Assembly: GCF_900188445.1 (NCBI RefSeq) | Contig: NZ_FZOR01000002.1 | Span: 124,001-188,000 of the forward strand | Origin: Actinomadura meyerae | Lineage (GTDB): Bacteria; Actinomycetota; Actinomycetes; Streptosporangiales; Streptosporangiaceae | Length of the DNA stretch: 64,000 bases | Direction: 5' to 3' | Part shown: positions 55,091-64,000 of the stretch, in pieces | How positions within the stretch are numbered: position 1 is the first letter of the stretch | How the letters are laid out: every line of letters begins with the position of its first letter | The notes under the pieces: model-generated | What the model was told of the DNA's origin: nothing | The model's input: the letters and a program-made list of their open reading frames with translations, nothing else | Databases searched by the model: none | Made by a program: the position numbers and the translations under genes

Positions 55091-56689
55091 ATGTCTGGAC
55101 CTGAAGACACTCGGGAGACCGCCGCGTCGGCGGGGACGTCAGGCGTCCCCGCCGATCCGGCGCCGCCCAGTTTCGGCGGGGGCGACGGCGAGAGCACCAC
55201 CGGGACCGCCTCCGGCGGACCTGCCGCCGAACCCGCCCCGCTCCGGCTGCCCGCGTTCGGCCTCCAGGCGCCCTGGTGGGCCGCCGAGTCCGAGGCCGAC
55301 GCCGCACCCGAGCCCGCGGCCGCCCCCGCGCCGACGGTCGACGCGCCCGCGCCCGCGGCCAAGACCGCCGCCCCCGAGCCGGAGGCCCCCGCCCCCGAGC
55401 CGGAGGCCGAGGCCGCCACCGAGACCGCTCCCCCCGAGGTCGCCCCCACCGAGCCGGCCCCCGCCGGCGCCTCGCCCGGGACGCTCGTCGCCGGCGCGGG
55501 AGTCCCGTCGGTCGACTCCCGCGGCGCCGTTCCCGCCGAGCCGCTCGTCAAGCCCCCCGTCTCGACCGACGACACCGACCCCGACGGCTTCACCGCCGTC
55601 CGTCCGGAGGGCGCAGCCCCCGAGGACGACACCGCTAAGGACGACACCACCGTGGACAACCCCGCCGTCAACGAGGCCGCGGAGGGCGGTCCCGCGTCGC
55701 TCTCCGCCTTCGAGAAGGCGAAGGAGGCCGAGAGCGCGGCGTCCGCGCAGACGGCCGTGCTGGTTCCCGACGCGATCCTGCCGCCCGGCGTGGTCCCGCC
55801 CACCGGCAGCGGACCGTTCCCGCACACCGAGACCGCCGACGGCGCCACGGCCGCCGACGGCCAGATCCCCGTGATCGCGCCGGTCTACCACACCGAGGGC
55901 GGCGTCCCGCTCGACACGCCGCCGCCTCCCGGCACGCCGCCGGCGCCGCCGAAGGGCGCGTCCGGCGGCGCGAACAAGCGCCGCACGGTGCTGATCGGCG
56001 GCGGCGCGGCGCTCGTCCTCGCGGCCGGAGCCGCGCTGTTCGCCCTGGGCGGGACGGGGTCGTCGGACGACAAGGGCAAGGCCCCCGAGCCGGCCCGGCC
56101 GTCCGCCGCCGCCCCGGCGCCGTCGTCCGCCGCCCCGGCACCGCCCAGCCCGACCCCGACCACCGCCGCGCTGACCATCGACAACGAGAAGAGCGACACC
56201 AAGGACCTCGCCTTCCGCGACGTGTTCCCGCAGGAGACGCTGAAGCTCGGCGGCCGGACCTACATCCGCGACCGCTGGTCCCTGAACCGCGACGTCAAGT
56301 ACGCCGCCCGGGGCGCGATGCTCACCGCCCTGCAGCAGTACCAGTGCCGCAAGATCGTCCGCGCGACGTTCATCGACCGGAAGAACAAGCTCGCCGTCAC
56401 CTCCGGGATCGCGGTGATGCCGACGAAGGACGCCGCGATCGCGGTGAGCCGGGCCGGCGACCCCGCCAAGTACGAGTGGTTCCGCGGCATGGCCGGCAAG
56501 CACTCCCCGGACATCGACCGCGCGGGCGGCTACGCGGCGGCGACCGTCCGCGGCCGGTACGTGGCCTACGCCTACGTCCAGTGGGCGAACGGCAAGAAGG
56601 CCGAACCCGGCGACCCCGTGATCAAGCAGGCCGCCCAGCGGTTCCTCGACTACGACCTGCGCCCGATCATGGCCCGCGCCCGCGGCTGA
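55091..56689 (+). CDS. single-pass membrane protein with long Pro/Ala-rich tail and exported domain, paralogue 2
   Basis: A 532-residue relative of the preceding protein. A 295-residue Pro/Ala/Glu-rich cytoplasmic tail precedes NKRRTVLIGGGAALVLAAGAALFALGG (helix), a Pro/Ser linker, and an exported domain with the same block order: LAFRDVFPQETLKLGGRTYI, CRKIVRATFIDRKNKLAVTSGIAVM, GRYVAYAYVQWANGKK. Only one Cys remains. TACCCT eight bases before the ATG is a possible -10, and the gene begins 24 bp after its paralogue. Function unknown. Confidence 0.78.
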   Translation: MSGPEDTRETAASAGTSGVPADPAPPSFGGGDGESTTGTASGGPAAEPAPLRLPAFGLQAPWWAAESEADAAPEPAAAPAPTVDAPAPAAKTAAPEPEAPAPEPEAEAATETAPPEVAPTEPAPAGASPGTLVAGAGVPSVDSRGAVPAEPLVKPPVSTDDTDPDGFTAVRPEGAAPEDDTAKDDTTVDNPAVNEAAEGGPASLSAFEKAKEAESAASAQTAVLVPDAILPPGVVPPTGSGPFPHTETADGATAADGQIPVIAPVYHTEGGVPLDTPPPPGTPPAPPKGASGGANKRRTVLIGGGAALVLAAGAALFALGGTGSSDDKGKAPEPARPSAAAPAPSSAAPAPPSPTPTTAALTIDNEKSDTKDLAFRDVFPQETLKLGGRTYIRDRWSLNRDVKYAARGAMLTALQQYQCRKIVRATFIDRKNKLAVTSGIAVMPTKDAAIAVSRAGDPAKYEWFRGMAGKHSPDIDRAGGYAAATVRGRYVAYAYVQWANGKKAEPGDPVIKQAAQRFLDYDLRPIMARARG

Positions 56690-56700
56690 CCGGACCTCTC

Positions 56701-56735
56701 ACGGCCGCGCGCCCCACCGCGGGGTGCGCGGCCGT
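56701..56735. terminator. bidirectional hairpin terminator
   Basis: Arms ACGGCCGCGCGCCCC and GGGGTGCGCGGCCGT pair over 15 bp with one G-T wobble and a 5-nt loop, between the convergent paralogue 2 and truA genes. Confidence 0.82.
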
Positions 56736-56739
56736 TCCG

Positions 56740-56819
56740 CGTCCAGACCGTGCCGTGTCTGGACCCTGCCGCGTCCAGGCCGTGCGGCGTCTGGACCGTT
56801 CCGTGTCTAGGCCGTACCG
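56740..56819. repeat. five 16-bp tandem repeats running into the truA 3' end
   Basis: Units CGTCCAGACCGTGCCG, TGTCTGGACCCTGCCG, CGTCCAGGCCGTGCGG, CGTCTGGACCGTTCCG and TGTCTAGGCCGTACCG. The last unit contains the truA stop codon. Substitutions are mainly transitions. Confidence 0.85.
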
Positions 56820-57697
56820 GGCTCGGACGAGGCGGGCTGCTGCTCGGCGGCGGCATTGGCGGCGGCGGTCGCGTTGAGCGTCCGGACCCGGCGGGTCTCC
56901 TGGGCGCGCCTCGCCAGGGCGTCGTCACCGGGGTAGCGGATCTCCTCCAGCGACAGCCCGTGCGCGGGCGCCACGTTCACGCCGGAGTCGCGGACGCGGG
57001 CCGCGAGCACCTCGGCGGGCCACTCCACGTCGCGCCGCCCGTCCCCGACCATCAGCAGCGCGCCGACGAGCGCCCGCACCATCGAGTGGCAGAAGGCGTC
57101 GGCCTCGACGGTCGCGAGCACCAGATGCGGGTCGCGGTCGTCGCGGGCCCACTCGTAGCGCAGCAGCTCCCGGATCGTCGTCGCGCCCTCCCGCTTGCGG
57201 CAGTACGCGGCGAAGTCGGCCTCCCCCACCAGGCGCCGCGCGGCGTCGTTCATCCGGCCCAGGTCGAGCGGGCGCGGATGCCACAGCACGTCGTGGCGGC
57301 GCAGCGGGTCGACCCCCACCGGGTTGTCGCACACCCGGTACACGTAGCGCCGCGACAGCGCGGAGAACCGGGCGTCGAACCCCTCCGGCGCGACCGACAC
57401 GCGCCACACCCGGACGTCCGGCGGGAGCAGCCCGGCGAGGCGGCGCGGCATCGTGCCGTTGATCGCCGAGTACGCCGCCACCGGCACCACCAGGTGCGCG
57501 ACCTGGCCGCTCGCGTGGACGCCCGCGTCGGTGCGGCCGGCGACGGTGAGCATGGGCGGCGGATCGAGCCGCAGCATCCGCGCCAGCGCGTCCTCGATGA
57601 CGCCCTGCACGGTCCGCTGGTTCGGCTGCCGCGCCCAGCCCGCGAAGTCCGACCCGTCGTAACCGATGTCGAGCCGGAGTCGTACCAGTGCGGTCAT
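56807..57697 (-). CDS. truA: tRNA pseudouridine(38-40) synthase TruA
   Basis: TruA makes pseudouridine at positions 38-40 of the tRNA anticodon arm. The 296-residue protein has [26 protein letters not shown], the catalytic Asp in [17 protein letters not shown] near residue 58, [10 protein letters not shown], and [21 protein letters not shown] chose the ATG at 57697; a TTG 24 bases upstream is also possible. It follows the rplQ operon terminator, the usual actinobacterial position. A short Ala-rich C-terminal extension is present. Confidence 0.94.
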   Translation of the reverse strand: MTALVRLRLDIGYDGSDFAGWARQPNQRTVQGVIEDALARMLRLDPPPMLTVAGRTDAGVHASGQVAHLVVPVAAYSAINGTMPRRLAGLLPPDVRVWRVSVAPEGFDARFSALSRRYVYRVCDNPVGVDPLRRHDVLWHPRPLDLGRMNDAARRLVGEADFAAYCRKREGATTIRELLRYEWARDDRDPHLVLATVEADAFCHSMVRALVGALLMVGDGRRDVEWPAEVLAARVRDSGVNVAPAHGLSLEEIRYPGDDALARRAQETRRVRTLNATAAANAAAEQQPASSEPGTA

Positions 57698-57796
57698 GTC
57701 AGCCGATTGATCCTTCTGCAACGTTGCCGTTCCGATCCCTTGCGTGTGCGCGCCGCCGCTCCCCTGACCTGACCATGCGTCAAGTCTGGCAAAGAA

Positions 57797-57831
57797 CAGG
57801 GCCCACCGCCCGATGTGGACGGTGGGCCCTG
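57797..57831 (-). terminator. terminator of the infA-rplQ ribosomal operon
   Basis: Arms CAGGGCCCACCG and CGGTGGGCCCTG (12-bp perfect stem, 11-nt loop) with TTCTTTGCC downstream on the minus strand, between rplQ and truA. Confidence 0.85.
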
Positions 57832-57871
57832 ACGAATGTCGAGCAAACGCTCGGCCAGTTCGCGCGGCGGA

Positions 57872-58387
57872 CTACTCCTTGCCGTCCTCCGCCTTGGCCT
57901 CCGCCGCCTCGTCCGCGGCCTTGGCCTCGGGCTCGGCGTCGGTGTCGGCGGCCTTGCTGAGGGTGACCTCGCCCTCGGCGGGCAGGTCCTCCTCGGCGAC
58001 CTTCGCCGTCCTGCCGGTGGCGGCCGGCATCGGCTCGGTCACCAGCTCGATGACCGCCATGGGCGCGTTGTCGCCCTTGCGCGGACCGATCTTGGTGATG
58101 CGGGTGTAGCCGCCGGGACGGTTCTCGAAGCTCGGCGCGATCTCGGTGAAGAGCGCGTGGACGACGCCCTTGTCGCGGATCGTGCGGGCCACCAGGCGAC
58201 GGTTGTGCAGGTCGCCCTTCTTGGCCTTGGTGATCAGCTTCTCCGCCAGCGGGCGCACCCGCCGGGCCTTGGCCTCGGTGGTGGTGATGCGGCCGTGCTC
58301 GAACAGCGCCGTCGCCAGGTTCGCCAGGATCAGCTTCTGGTGGGCGGCGCTCCCGCCGAGGCGGGCGCCCTTGGTGGGCTGAGGCAT
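57872..58387 (-). CDS. rplQ: 50S ribosomal protein L17
   Basis: A 171-residue L17: [57 protein letters not shown] and [26 protein letters not shown] 45-residue acidic Ala/Glu-rich C-terminal extension follows, as in other actinomycetes. The ATG at 58387 has GGAAGGAA upstream. Last gene of the operon. Confidence 0.97.
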   Translation of the reverse strand: MPQPTKGARLGGSAAHQKLILANLATALFEHGRITTTEAKARRVRPLAEKLITKAKKGDLHNRRLVARTIRDKGVVHALFTEIAPSFENRPGGYTRITKIGPRKGDNAPMAVIELVTEPMPAATGRTAKVAEEDLPAEGEVTLSKAADTDAEPEAKAADEAAEAKAEDGKE

Positions 58388-58482
58388 CGTGCTTCCTTCC
58401 TGCACCGGCCGTGTCAGGTACCGGTGTCAGCTGGTTCCGGTACGGCCGGGGCTCGCGCCCCGGCCGCCCGGCATCGGATTGT

Positions 58483-59496
58483 CTAGTACTGCTCGGTCTC
58501 GGCGTAGCTCTGGTCGTCGTCGCTGTAGTTGTCGGCCGCCGCGCTCGGGTCGAACCCGGGCGGGGAGTCCTTCAGCGACAGGCCCATGTCGTTGAGCTTC
58601 TGCTTGACCTCTTCGATCGACTTGGCGCCGAAGTTGCGGATGTCGAGCAGGTCCTGCTCGGAGCGGGCCACGAGCTCGCCCACCGAGTGGATGCCCTCGC
58701 GCTTCAGGCAGTTGTAGGAGCGGACCGTGAGGTTCAGCTCCTCGATCGGCAGGGCCAGGTCCGCGGCGAGCGCGGCGTCCGTCGGGGACGGGCCCATGTC
58801 GATGCCCTCGGCCTCGACGTTGAGCTCCCGGGCCAGGCCGAACAGCTCGACGAGGGTCTTGCCGGCGGAGGCGACCGCGTCGCGCGGCAGCATCGCCTGC
58901 TTGGTCTCCACGTCCAGGATGAGGCGGTCGAAGTCGGTGCGCTGCTCGACTCGGGTCGCCTCGACCTTGTAGGTGACCTTCAGCACGGGCGAGTAGATGG
59001 AGTCGATCGGGATCCGGCCGATCTCCTGGCCCGGCTGCTTGTTCTGCGCGGCGGAGACGTAGCCGCGGCCGCGCTCGACCGTGAGCTCCATCTCCAGCTT
59101 GGCCTTGTTGTTCAGCGTGGCGATGTGCAGGTCCGGGTTGTGGACCTCGACGCCCGCCGGCGGCGCGATGTCGGCCGCGGTCACCTCACCGGGGCCCTGC
59201 TTGCGCAGGTACATGACCACGGGCTCGTCGTGCTCGGAGGAGACGACGAGCTCCTTCAGGTTCAGGATGATGTCGGTGACATCCTCCTTCACCCCGGGAA
59301 CCGTGGAGAACTCGTGGAGGACGCCCTCGATCCGGATGCTGGTGACGGCCGCACCGGGGATGGACGAGAGCAGGGTGCGGCGCAGCGAGTTGCCGATCGT
59401 GTAGCCGAAGCCCGGCTCCAGCGGCTCGATGGTGAACCGCGACCGGTACTCGTCGACCTGCTCTTCGGTGAGAGTGGGACGCTGAGCGATGAGCAT
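58483..59496 (-). CDS. rpoA: DNA-directed RNA polymerase alpha subunit
   Basis: A 337-residue alpha subunit. The N-terminal assembly domain has [37 protein letters not shown] and VTAADI; the C-terminal domain has [23 protein letters not shown] and [21 protein letters not shown], the surface that binds UP elements and activators. ATG start at 59496. Between rpsD and rplQ, the standard order. Confidence 0.98.
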   Translation of the reverse strand: MLIAQRPTLTEEQVDEYRSRFTIEPLEPGFGYTIGNSLRRTLLSSIPGAAVTSIRIEGVLHEFSTVPGVKEDVTDIILNLKELVVSSEHDEPVVMYLRKQGPGEVTAADIAPPAGVEVHNPDLHIATLNNKAKLEMELTVERGRGYVSAAQNKQPGQEIGRIPIDSIYSPVLKVTYKVEATRVEQRTDFDRLILDVETKQAMLPRDAVASAGKTLVELFGLARELNVEAEGIDMGPSPTDAALAADLALPIEELNLTVRSYNCLKREGIHSVGELVARSEQDLLDIRNFGAKSIEEVKQKLNDMGLSLKDSPPGFDPSAAADNYSDDDQSYAETEQY

Positions 59497-59609
59497 GGTG
59501 GTGCCTTCTTTCCGCGGTGCCCGCTATTTGACGACCGCGTTCTGGAGTGTTCCCCGATCCGCCGGGGCCCCGTCGGGACCCCGGCGGACGCCTGAGCCCT
59601 ACCCCGTTC

Positions 59610-60236
59610 CTACTTGGAGTAGAGCTCGACGATCAGCTGCTCCTGGACGGGAGCTTCGATCTGCTGCCGGACGGGCAGCGAGTGCACGAGGATCCGCATC
59701 TTCTCGCCGTCGACCCCGAGCCACGCCGGGACGGGGCGCTCGCCGATCTCGGCCTTGGCGACCTGGAACGGCGTCGTCTCCAGCGACTTGGGCTTGACGT
59801 CGATGATGTCGGCCTCGTTCACCAGGGCCGACGGGATGTTGACCTTCTTGCCGTTGACCCGGATGTGGCCGTGCCGGATGAGCTGGCGGGCCATGTCGCG
59901 GGACTTGGCGAAGCCGCCCCGGTAGACGACGTTGTCGAGCCGGCGCTCCAGGAGGGCGAGCAGGTTGTCGCCCGTCTTGCCCTGCTGGCGGTTCGCCTCG
60001 ACGTAGTAGTTGTGGAACTGCCGCTCCAGGACGCCGTAGATGCGGCGCGCCTTCTGCTTCTCGCGGAGCTGGAGCAGGTACTCGGTCTCCTTCGGCCGAC
60101 CGCGCCCGTGCTCACCCGGCGGGTAGGGACGGATCTCGATCGGGCACTTGGGGCCCATGCACTTGCTGCCCTTGAGGAACAGCTTCATCTTCTCGCGGCG
60201 GCAGAGCTTGCAGTCCGCACCGGTGTAACGAGCCAT
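59610..60236 (-). CDS. rpsD: 30S ribosomal protein S4, zinc-binding form
   Basis: A 208-residue S4. It is a C-plus (zinc ribbon) form: Cys at 9, 12, 26 and 31 (DCKLCRRE, SKCMGPKC). The S4 RNA-binding domain (RRLDNVVYRGGFAKSRDMARQLIRHGHIRVNGKKVNIPS) follows. S4 is a primary 16S rRNA binder and operon repressor in other bacteria. C-minus copies replace it under zinc limitation in some actinomycetes; none is present here. Confidence 0.97.
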   Translation of the reverse strand: MARYTGADCKLCRREKMKLFLKGSKCMGPKCPIEIRPYPPGEHGRGRPKETEYLLQLREKQKARRIYGVLERQFHNYYVEANRQQGKTGDNLLALLERRLDNVVYRGGFAKSRDMARQLIRHGHIRVNGKKVNIPSALVNEADIIDVKPKSLETTPFQVAKAEIGERPVPAWLGVDGEKMRILVHSLPVRQQIEAPVQEQLIVELYSK

Positions 60237-60256
60237 TGTTCTAGATCTCCCCTGCC

Positions 60257-60658
60257 TCAGACCCGGCGACGCTTCGGCGGGCGGCAGCCGTTGTGCGGAA
60301 CGGGCGTGACGTCCTGGATCGAGCCCACCTCGAGGCCGGTCGCCTGCAGCGAGCGGATGGCGGTCTCGCGGCCCGAGCCCGGGCCCTTCACGAAGACGTC
60401 GACCTTGCGCATGCCGTGCTCCATCGCGCGCCGGGCGGCGGCCTCGGCGGCCTGCTGCGCGGCGAACGGGGTGGACTTGCGCGAGCCCTTGAAACCGACG
60501 TGGCCCGAGGAGGCCCAGGAGATCACGTTCCCGTTGGGGTCGGTGATCGAGACGATCGTGTTGTTGAACGTGCTCTTGATGTGGGCGTGCCCGTGAGCGA
60601 CGTTCTTCTTCTCCTTGCGGCGCACCTTCTTGGCGCCGACACGGCTCTTAGGAGGCAT
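60257..60658 (-). CDS. rpsK: 30S ribosomal protein S11
   Basis: A 133-residue S11: [46 protein letters not shown], then [20 protein letters not shown] and the C-terminal [16 protein letters not shown] start behind AGAGAG. Part of the infA-rplQ operon. Confidence 0.98.
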   Translation of the reverse strand: MPPKSRVGAKKVRRKEKKNVAHGHAHIKSTFNNTIVSITDPNGNVISWASSGHVGFKGSRKSTPFAAQQAAEAAARRAMEHGMRKVDVFVKGPGSGRETAIRSLQATGLEVGSIQDVTPVPHNGCRPPKRRRV

Positions 60659-60709
60659 GTGCTCTCTCTACTCTTGAGGTCATCGATCCGGAGGACCGAC
60701 TCCGGACTG

Positions 60710-61090
60710 CTACTTCTTGCCGGCCTTCTTCTTGCCGGCCACGGTCTTCTTCTTGCCCTTGCGGGTGCGCGCGTTGGTCTGCGTGCGCTGACCGTGCACC
60801 GGAAGCCCGCGACGGTGCCGGATGCCCTGGTAGCACCCGATCTCGATCTTGCGGCGGATGTCGGCCTGGACCTCGCGGCGAAGGTCGCCCTCGGTCTTGT
60901 AGTTCGCCTCGATCCAGTCGCGGAGCTTGACCAGCTCGTCGTCGCCGAGCTGGTGCACCCGCAGGTCGCCGCTGATGCCGGTACCCGCCAGGGTCTCCAG
61001 CGCCCGCGTCCGGCCGATGCCGAAGATGTAGGTGAGAGCGACCTCCAAGCGCTTGTCGCGCGGGAGGTCGACGCCGAGGAGGCGTGCCAT
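60710..61090 (-). CDS. rpsM: 30S ribosomal protein S13
   Basis: A 126-residue S13: [65 protein letters not shown], ending in a Lys-rich tail that contacts tRNA. The ATG at 61090 is the family start; a longer frame would add 18 unrelated residues from the rpmJ gap. Confidence 0.98.
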   Translation of the reverse strand: MARLLGVDLPRDKRLEVALTYIFGIGRTRALETLAGTGISGDLRVHQLGDDELVKLRDWIEANYKTEGDLRREVQADIRRKIEIGCYQGIRHRRGLPVHGQRTQTNARTRKGKKKTVAGKKKAGKK

Positions 61091-61271
61091 GTGGGCAGTT
61101 CCCTTCATAGTGCGGAGGTATGGACGCACCGCGTCCGCACACACCCTGCCCGGGTGGCGGCCCCGGCCTCCGGCGGTCCGAGGGTGGTCCTCACACGCGG
61201 CTGCCGTACGAACCGATCACCGGTTCGTACGGCGGCGTGTGAAGGCTGCGGTGCGCTTGTCGGTTGTGGCG

Positions 61272-61385
61272 TCAGCCCTGACGCTGCTTGTGGCGCGGGT
61301 CGGAGCAGATGACCATGACCCGGCCGTGCCGGCGGATGACGCGGCACTTGTTGCAGATCTTCTTGACGCTCGGCTTGACCTTCAC
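61272..61385 (-). CDS. rpmJ: 50S ribosomal protein L36, zinc-binding form
   Basis: A 37-residue protein: [20 protein letters not shown], then [16 protein letters not shown]. Cys 11, 14 and 27 and His 32 form the zinc site of the C-plus form. GTG start at 61385 with AGGAG five bases upstream. It lies between infA and rpsM, the standard order. Confidence 0.96.
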   Translation of the reverse strand: MKVKPSVKKICNKCRVIRRHGRVMVICSDPRHKQRQG

Positions 61386-61451
61386 TGGGTCTCCTAGGAG
61401 TAAGGGTCACCCCTGTGCCGCCACACACAGGGAAGGCAACCCCAGTGGGTG

Positions 61452-61673
61452 TTACTTGTAGCGGTAGACGATCCGACCGCGCGTGAGGTCGTAGGGGCTC
61501 AGCTCCACAACGACGCGGTCGTCCGGCAGGATCCGGATGTAGTGCATCCGCATCTTGCCGCTGATGTGGGCGAGCACCTTGTGCCCGTTCTCCAGCTCCA
61601 CCCGGAACATGGCGTTCGGGAGGGACTCGATGACGGTGCCCTCGATCTCGATGGCCCCTTCTTTCTTGGGCAT
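61452..61673 (-). CDS. infA: translation initiation factor IF-1
   Basis: A 73-residue OB-fold protein: [65 protein letters not shown]-1 binds the A site of the 30S subunit during initiation. It heads the visible operon; its promoter must lie in the 258-bp gap to the right. The map/secY genes that often precede it are not adjacent here. Confidence 0.98.
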   Translation of the reverse strand: MPKKEGAIEIEGTVIESLPNAMFRVELENGHKVLAHISGKMRMHYIRILPDDRVVVELSPYDLTRGRIVYRYK

Positions 61674-61931
61674 GTCCTCCGCGCTTCACTGATCGGCTCA
61701 TTGGACGCGGCCCGGGTCTCCGGTGGAGAATCGACCGCAACCCACCACGACGCGCGTGCGTCGGAAACGGGGAATCAGGCGGCCGGCGACGGACCGACAA
61801 AGGAGTCTACGTCAACCGGACGCAGAACGTGAAATCGGCGCACGCCACGAGTCCGGAGACTGCTCCCGACACAAGCATACATCGCGTGCGCGTTGTACCT
61901 TTCAGGAGAGAGACGTCAGAGGAGGATCAGC

Positions 61932-62489
61932 ATGCCGAGCTATGACTTCGCGCTGATCCTCAGCCGTCCCCTGTACGAGGACGAACTGGATCCGCTCTTC
62001 GACCGCACCCACGGCGCGGTCACGGTCTCGATCATCAGCGAGCCGCAGCACGCGGAGCGGCCCGGCAACGCGTCCTGCTCGTGGTCCGGCGCCACCCTCG
62101 CCGCCGCGATCATGGAGGTGGTCGAGCACGTCGAGGAGAGCGCGCCCGGCCTGCACGTGCTCCAGGTCGAGGCCGATCCGCTGCTGACGATCCGCGACAT
62201 CGCCGAGCGCGTCGGCCGCTCGCTGGACTCCGTCCGGCACGCGATCACCGGCGCCCGCGGCGCCACCGGCTTCCCCTCCTCGGAGATGTCGACCGCCGGC
62301 CACCGGCTGTGGCGCTGGTCGAAGGTCGCCGCCTGGTACGGCCTGGACGACCCGCAGCTCGTCGAGGCCAAGCCCACCGTCCAGGCCATCAACGGCTGGC
62401 TGGCCCTGCGCGACGTCGTCCCCGACGTGGCCCCGCCCGCCGAAGAGGTCACCACGGCCCTGTCCCTGGTGATCCCCCACGTCGCCTAG
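61932..62489 (+). CDS. HTH-containing protein of unknown function
   Basis: A 185-residue cytoplasmic protein. The first 85 residues form a mixed alpha/beta domain (YDFALILSRPLYEDELDPLFDR, with a STSWSGATLAAAIMEVVEHV-like helix). Residues 90-150 carry an HTH resembling MerR/AlpA-type domains: TIRDIAERVGRSLDSVRHAITG, then a winged segment GFPSSEMSTAGHRLWRWSKVAAWYG. GGAGG at 61921-61925 lies six bases before the ATG. A DNA-binding role is likely, possibly recognition of a partner element; no obvious target is adjacent. Confidence 0.72.
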   Translation: MPSYDFALILSRPLYEDELDPLFDRTHGAVTVSIISEPQHAERPGNASCSWSGATLAAAIMEVVEHVEESAPGLHVLQVEADPLLTIRDIAERVGRSLDSVRHAITGARGATGFPSSEMSTAGHRLWRWSKVAAWYGLDDPQLVEAKPTVQAINGWLALRDVVPDVAPPAEEVTTALSLVIPHVA

Positions 62490-62496
62490 CGACCGC

Positions 62497-62519
62497 GCCC
62501 GCCCGGCCGCGGGGCGGGC
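62497..62519. terminator. hairpin terminator between convergent genes
   Basis: Arms GCCCGCCC and GGGCGGGC, 8-bp stem, 7-nt loop, between the HTH gene and the GNAT gene stop. Confidence 0.7.
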
Positions 62520-62521
62520 CT

Positions 62522-63145
62522 TCACCGGGTGGATCGGCAGCGGACCGGATCCGGTTCCACGCTCGCGAACCACCGGGACGGGATGACCCGGCCGTCGGAG
62601 AGGCGATGCGTCTCCGGGCCCGGCGCCGGGTCGAGCCCGGCCCGCCACAGCGAGCGGACGCTCGCGGCGTTCTCGGGCTCGGCGCCCGCCCGGACCTCCC
62701 GGAAGCCCAGATGGCGGTGGGCGAGCGCGAGGCCGGCGGTGAACAGCTCGGCGCCGAGGCCGCGGCCCCGGTAGCCGGGGGCCAGGCTGCCGCCCAGCTC
62801 GCAGCCGTCGCCGGACAGCGGCGTCAGGGAGAGCGACCCGGCGGTCGTGCCCCGGTCCGGATCGATGGCGATCATGCTCAGGCCGAGACGGGGGCTCGGC
62901 AGCCCGAACCGGCCGCGCCCCCGGCCCGCGGGGGCGGCCAGGAGGCCGGCGCGCTCCCGCTCGGGCACCAGGATCCCCGGCTCCCAGCCCAGCCACCGCT
63001 GCGCCTCGGCGTCGCTGGCGGCCGCCCGGATGCGCCGCGCGTCCGACCACGTCGCGGTGCGGAGGAACAGCCGGGGCGTCACGATCTCGTGGCGGCCGCC
63101 GGAGCAGCCCCGGACCCGTAAGGCGGACCGCTGACGCGTCCCCAT
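62522..63145 (-). CDS. GNAT-family N-acetyltransferase
   Basis: A 207-residue acetyltransferase. TPRLFLRTATWSDARRIRAAASDAEA is the N-terminal strand-helix of the RimJ-like type; ELGGSLAPGYRGRGLGAELFTAGLALAHRHLG is the acetyl-CoA loop near residue 115; AENAASVRSLWRAGL completes the fold. The first 20 residues (RQRSALRVRGCSGGRHE) are not typical, so the start may be later. Substrate unknown. Confidence 0.78.
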   Translation of the reverse strand: MGTRQRSALRVRGCSGGRHEIVTPRLFLRTATWSDARRIRAAASDAEAQRWLGWEPGILVPERERAGLLAAPAGRGRGRFGLPSPRLGLSMIAIDPDRGTTAGSLSLTPLSGDGCELGGSLAPGYRGRGLGAELFTAGLALAHRHLGFREVRAGAEPENAASVRSLWRAGLDPAPGPETHRLSDGRVIPSRWFASVEPDPVRCRSTR

Positions 63146-63343
63146 GGCCGCACCTCCGGTGTGATCTATCGCCGAGCAAGGTAGCGGGTGGAGGCTGGTA
63201 ACGGAAGGCGCCCGTAATGTCGTTGTGCACGGGGCGGAGTCGACAGTGCGGGCGGGCGAGGGCGAAGATCGTCCGGGGGGCGCGGCCCGGGGGTGGTGCG
63301 GAGACGGGCCCGGTCATGTGTTCAGGGCAAGGGGAGTGGATCG

Positions 63344-64000
63344 ATGGCGATCATCGCGCAGCTGAGCGATATCCATCTGGCGGCCGGGCGCGACGGCGAG
63401 GTGGACGACGGCTCGGGCCCCGTGCGGGCGCTGCGGGCCGCCGTGTCGAGCCTGCTGTCGCTGCCGGCCCGTCCGGACGCGGTGGTCCTCACCGGCGACC
63501 TCGCCGACGCCGGGCGCCCCGCCGAGTACGCGCGGCTGCACGCGCTGCTGTCACCGCTGCCGATGGCCGTCTACCCGCTGTGCGGCATCCACGACGACCG
63601 CGACGAGATACGCAGGGCGTTCGCCGACCATCCGGCGGTGGCGGCGACCGGCACCTCCCCCAAGGCGCCCGTCCAGTACGCCGTGGACGTCGCGGGCGTG
63701 CGGCTGATCTGCTGCGACACGACCGTGGACGGCCACTCCCACGGCCACATGAGCGAGGACCGCCTCCGCTGGCTCGACGGCGTGCTGAAGGACGCCCCCG
63801 ACACGCCGACGGTCGTCGCCACCCACCATCCGCCGTACCCGATCGGCATGCGGTTCATCGACGACCTGCGGTTCGTCGACCCGGCCGGTTTCGCGGCGGT
63901 GCTGGCCCGGCACCCGCAGGTGGTGCGGGTGATCTCCGGGCACGTCCACCGGGCGTCCGTCGGGTCGCTCGCGGGGCGGGTCTGCACCACCTGCCCGAGC
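63344..64000 (+). CDS. calcineurin-like metallophosphoesterase, CpdA type, cut by window edge
   Basis: The first 219 residues of a class III cyclic-nucleotide phosphodiesterase-like enzyme. Metal motifs are complete as far as visible: D-x-H in AQLSDIHLAAGRD, GD in LTGDLADAG, GIHDD (in place of the usual GNHD), THHPP, and GHVH. A cAMP phosphodiesterase or nucleotidase role is the family expectation. The ATG at 63344 has GGGGAG seven bases upstream. The gene continues past the right edge. Confidence 0.88.
   Translation, partial: MAIIAQLSDIHLAAGRDGEVDDGSGPVRALRAAVSSLLSLPARPDAVVLTGDLADAGRPAEYARLHALLSPLPMAVYPLCGIHDDRDEIRRAFADHPAVAATGTSPKAPVQYAVDVAGVRLICCDTTVDGHSHGHMSEDRLRWLDGVLKDAPDTPTVVATHHPPYPIGMRFIDDLRFVDPAGFAAVLARHPQVVRVISGHVHRASVGSLAGRVCTTCPS

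Overview
The window looks like the chromosome of a high-GC actinomycete. Third codon positions are almost all G or C, GTG starts are common, and there is an XRE/DUF397 locus plus long Pro/Ala/Gly-rich secreted proteins. Thermomonosporaceae (Actinomadura and relatives) is my best guess, by inference only. No tRNA, rRNA, CRISPR array, insertion sequence or prophage was found.

The minus strand carries an ancient actinobacterial gene backbone. From right to left: infA-rpmJ-rpsM-rpsK-rpsD-rpoA-rplQ, truA, rplM-rpsI, glmM, glmS, nnr, alr, an alpha/beta hydrolase, tsaE, a DUF3558-like membrane protein, tsaB-rimI-tsaD, groES-groEL, a SigD/ShbA-type sigma factor with its RsdA-like anti-sigma factor, a DUF5319 gene (plus strand), guaB, guaB3, a GMC (cholesterol oxidase-like) oxidoreductase and finally guaA, cut by the left edge. 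As I recall it, this is the gene order of Mycobacterium tuberculosis Rv3396c to Rv3462c.

Lineage-specific material is inserted between these genes, mostly on the plus strand. It includes two secreted M43 metalloproteases flanking an AlkD-like gene (0.7-3.6 kb), a TetR regulator divergent from an aldehyde dehydrogenase (5.4-8.0 kb), and a THUMP-like methyltransferase (17.5 kb). A 549-residue repeat coiled-coil protein and a kinase-like phosphotransferase follow at 19.3-22.1 kb. Further inserts are an XRE plus double DUF397 cassette (30.1-31.7 kb), ABC exporters (31.8-33.7 and 44.7-48.2 kb), coaA, a Tat-exported PhoX-like protein, a DUF4132 protein, and an MMPL transporter with its two-component system (40.7-44.7 kb). 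The last group is an HNH nuclease lipoprotein with a small pentapeptide-periodic membrane protein (48.5-49.8 kb), a CAP-domain protein, two related single-pass membrane proteins (53.1-56.7 kb), and an HTH protein, a GNAT and a metallophosphoesterase cut by the right edge.

Functionally the backbone covers translation, tRNA t6A formation, protein folding, cell-wall precursor supply (glmS, glmM, alr) and guanine nucleotide synthesis. Several regulatory sites can be read directly: a CIRCE operator ahead of groES, strong terminators after groEL, the rplQ operon and rpsI, a 20-bp near-palindrome between the TetR gene and the aldehyde dehydrogenase, a 30-bp perfect palindrome ahead of the MMPL gene, and a set of -10 boxes placed 6-7 nt before start codons, the pattern of leaderless mRNAs.

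The parts that look least described are the hendecad coiled-coil protein, the paired Pro-rich membrane proteins, the pentapeptide-like small membrane protein and the repeated TGCAASTT motif around the XRE/DUF397 cassette.
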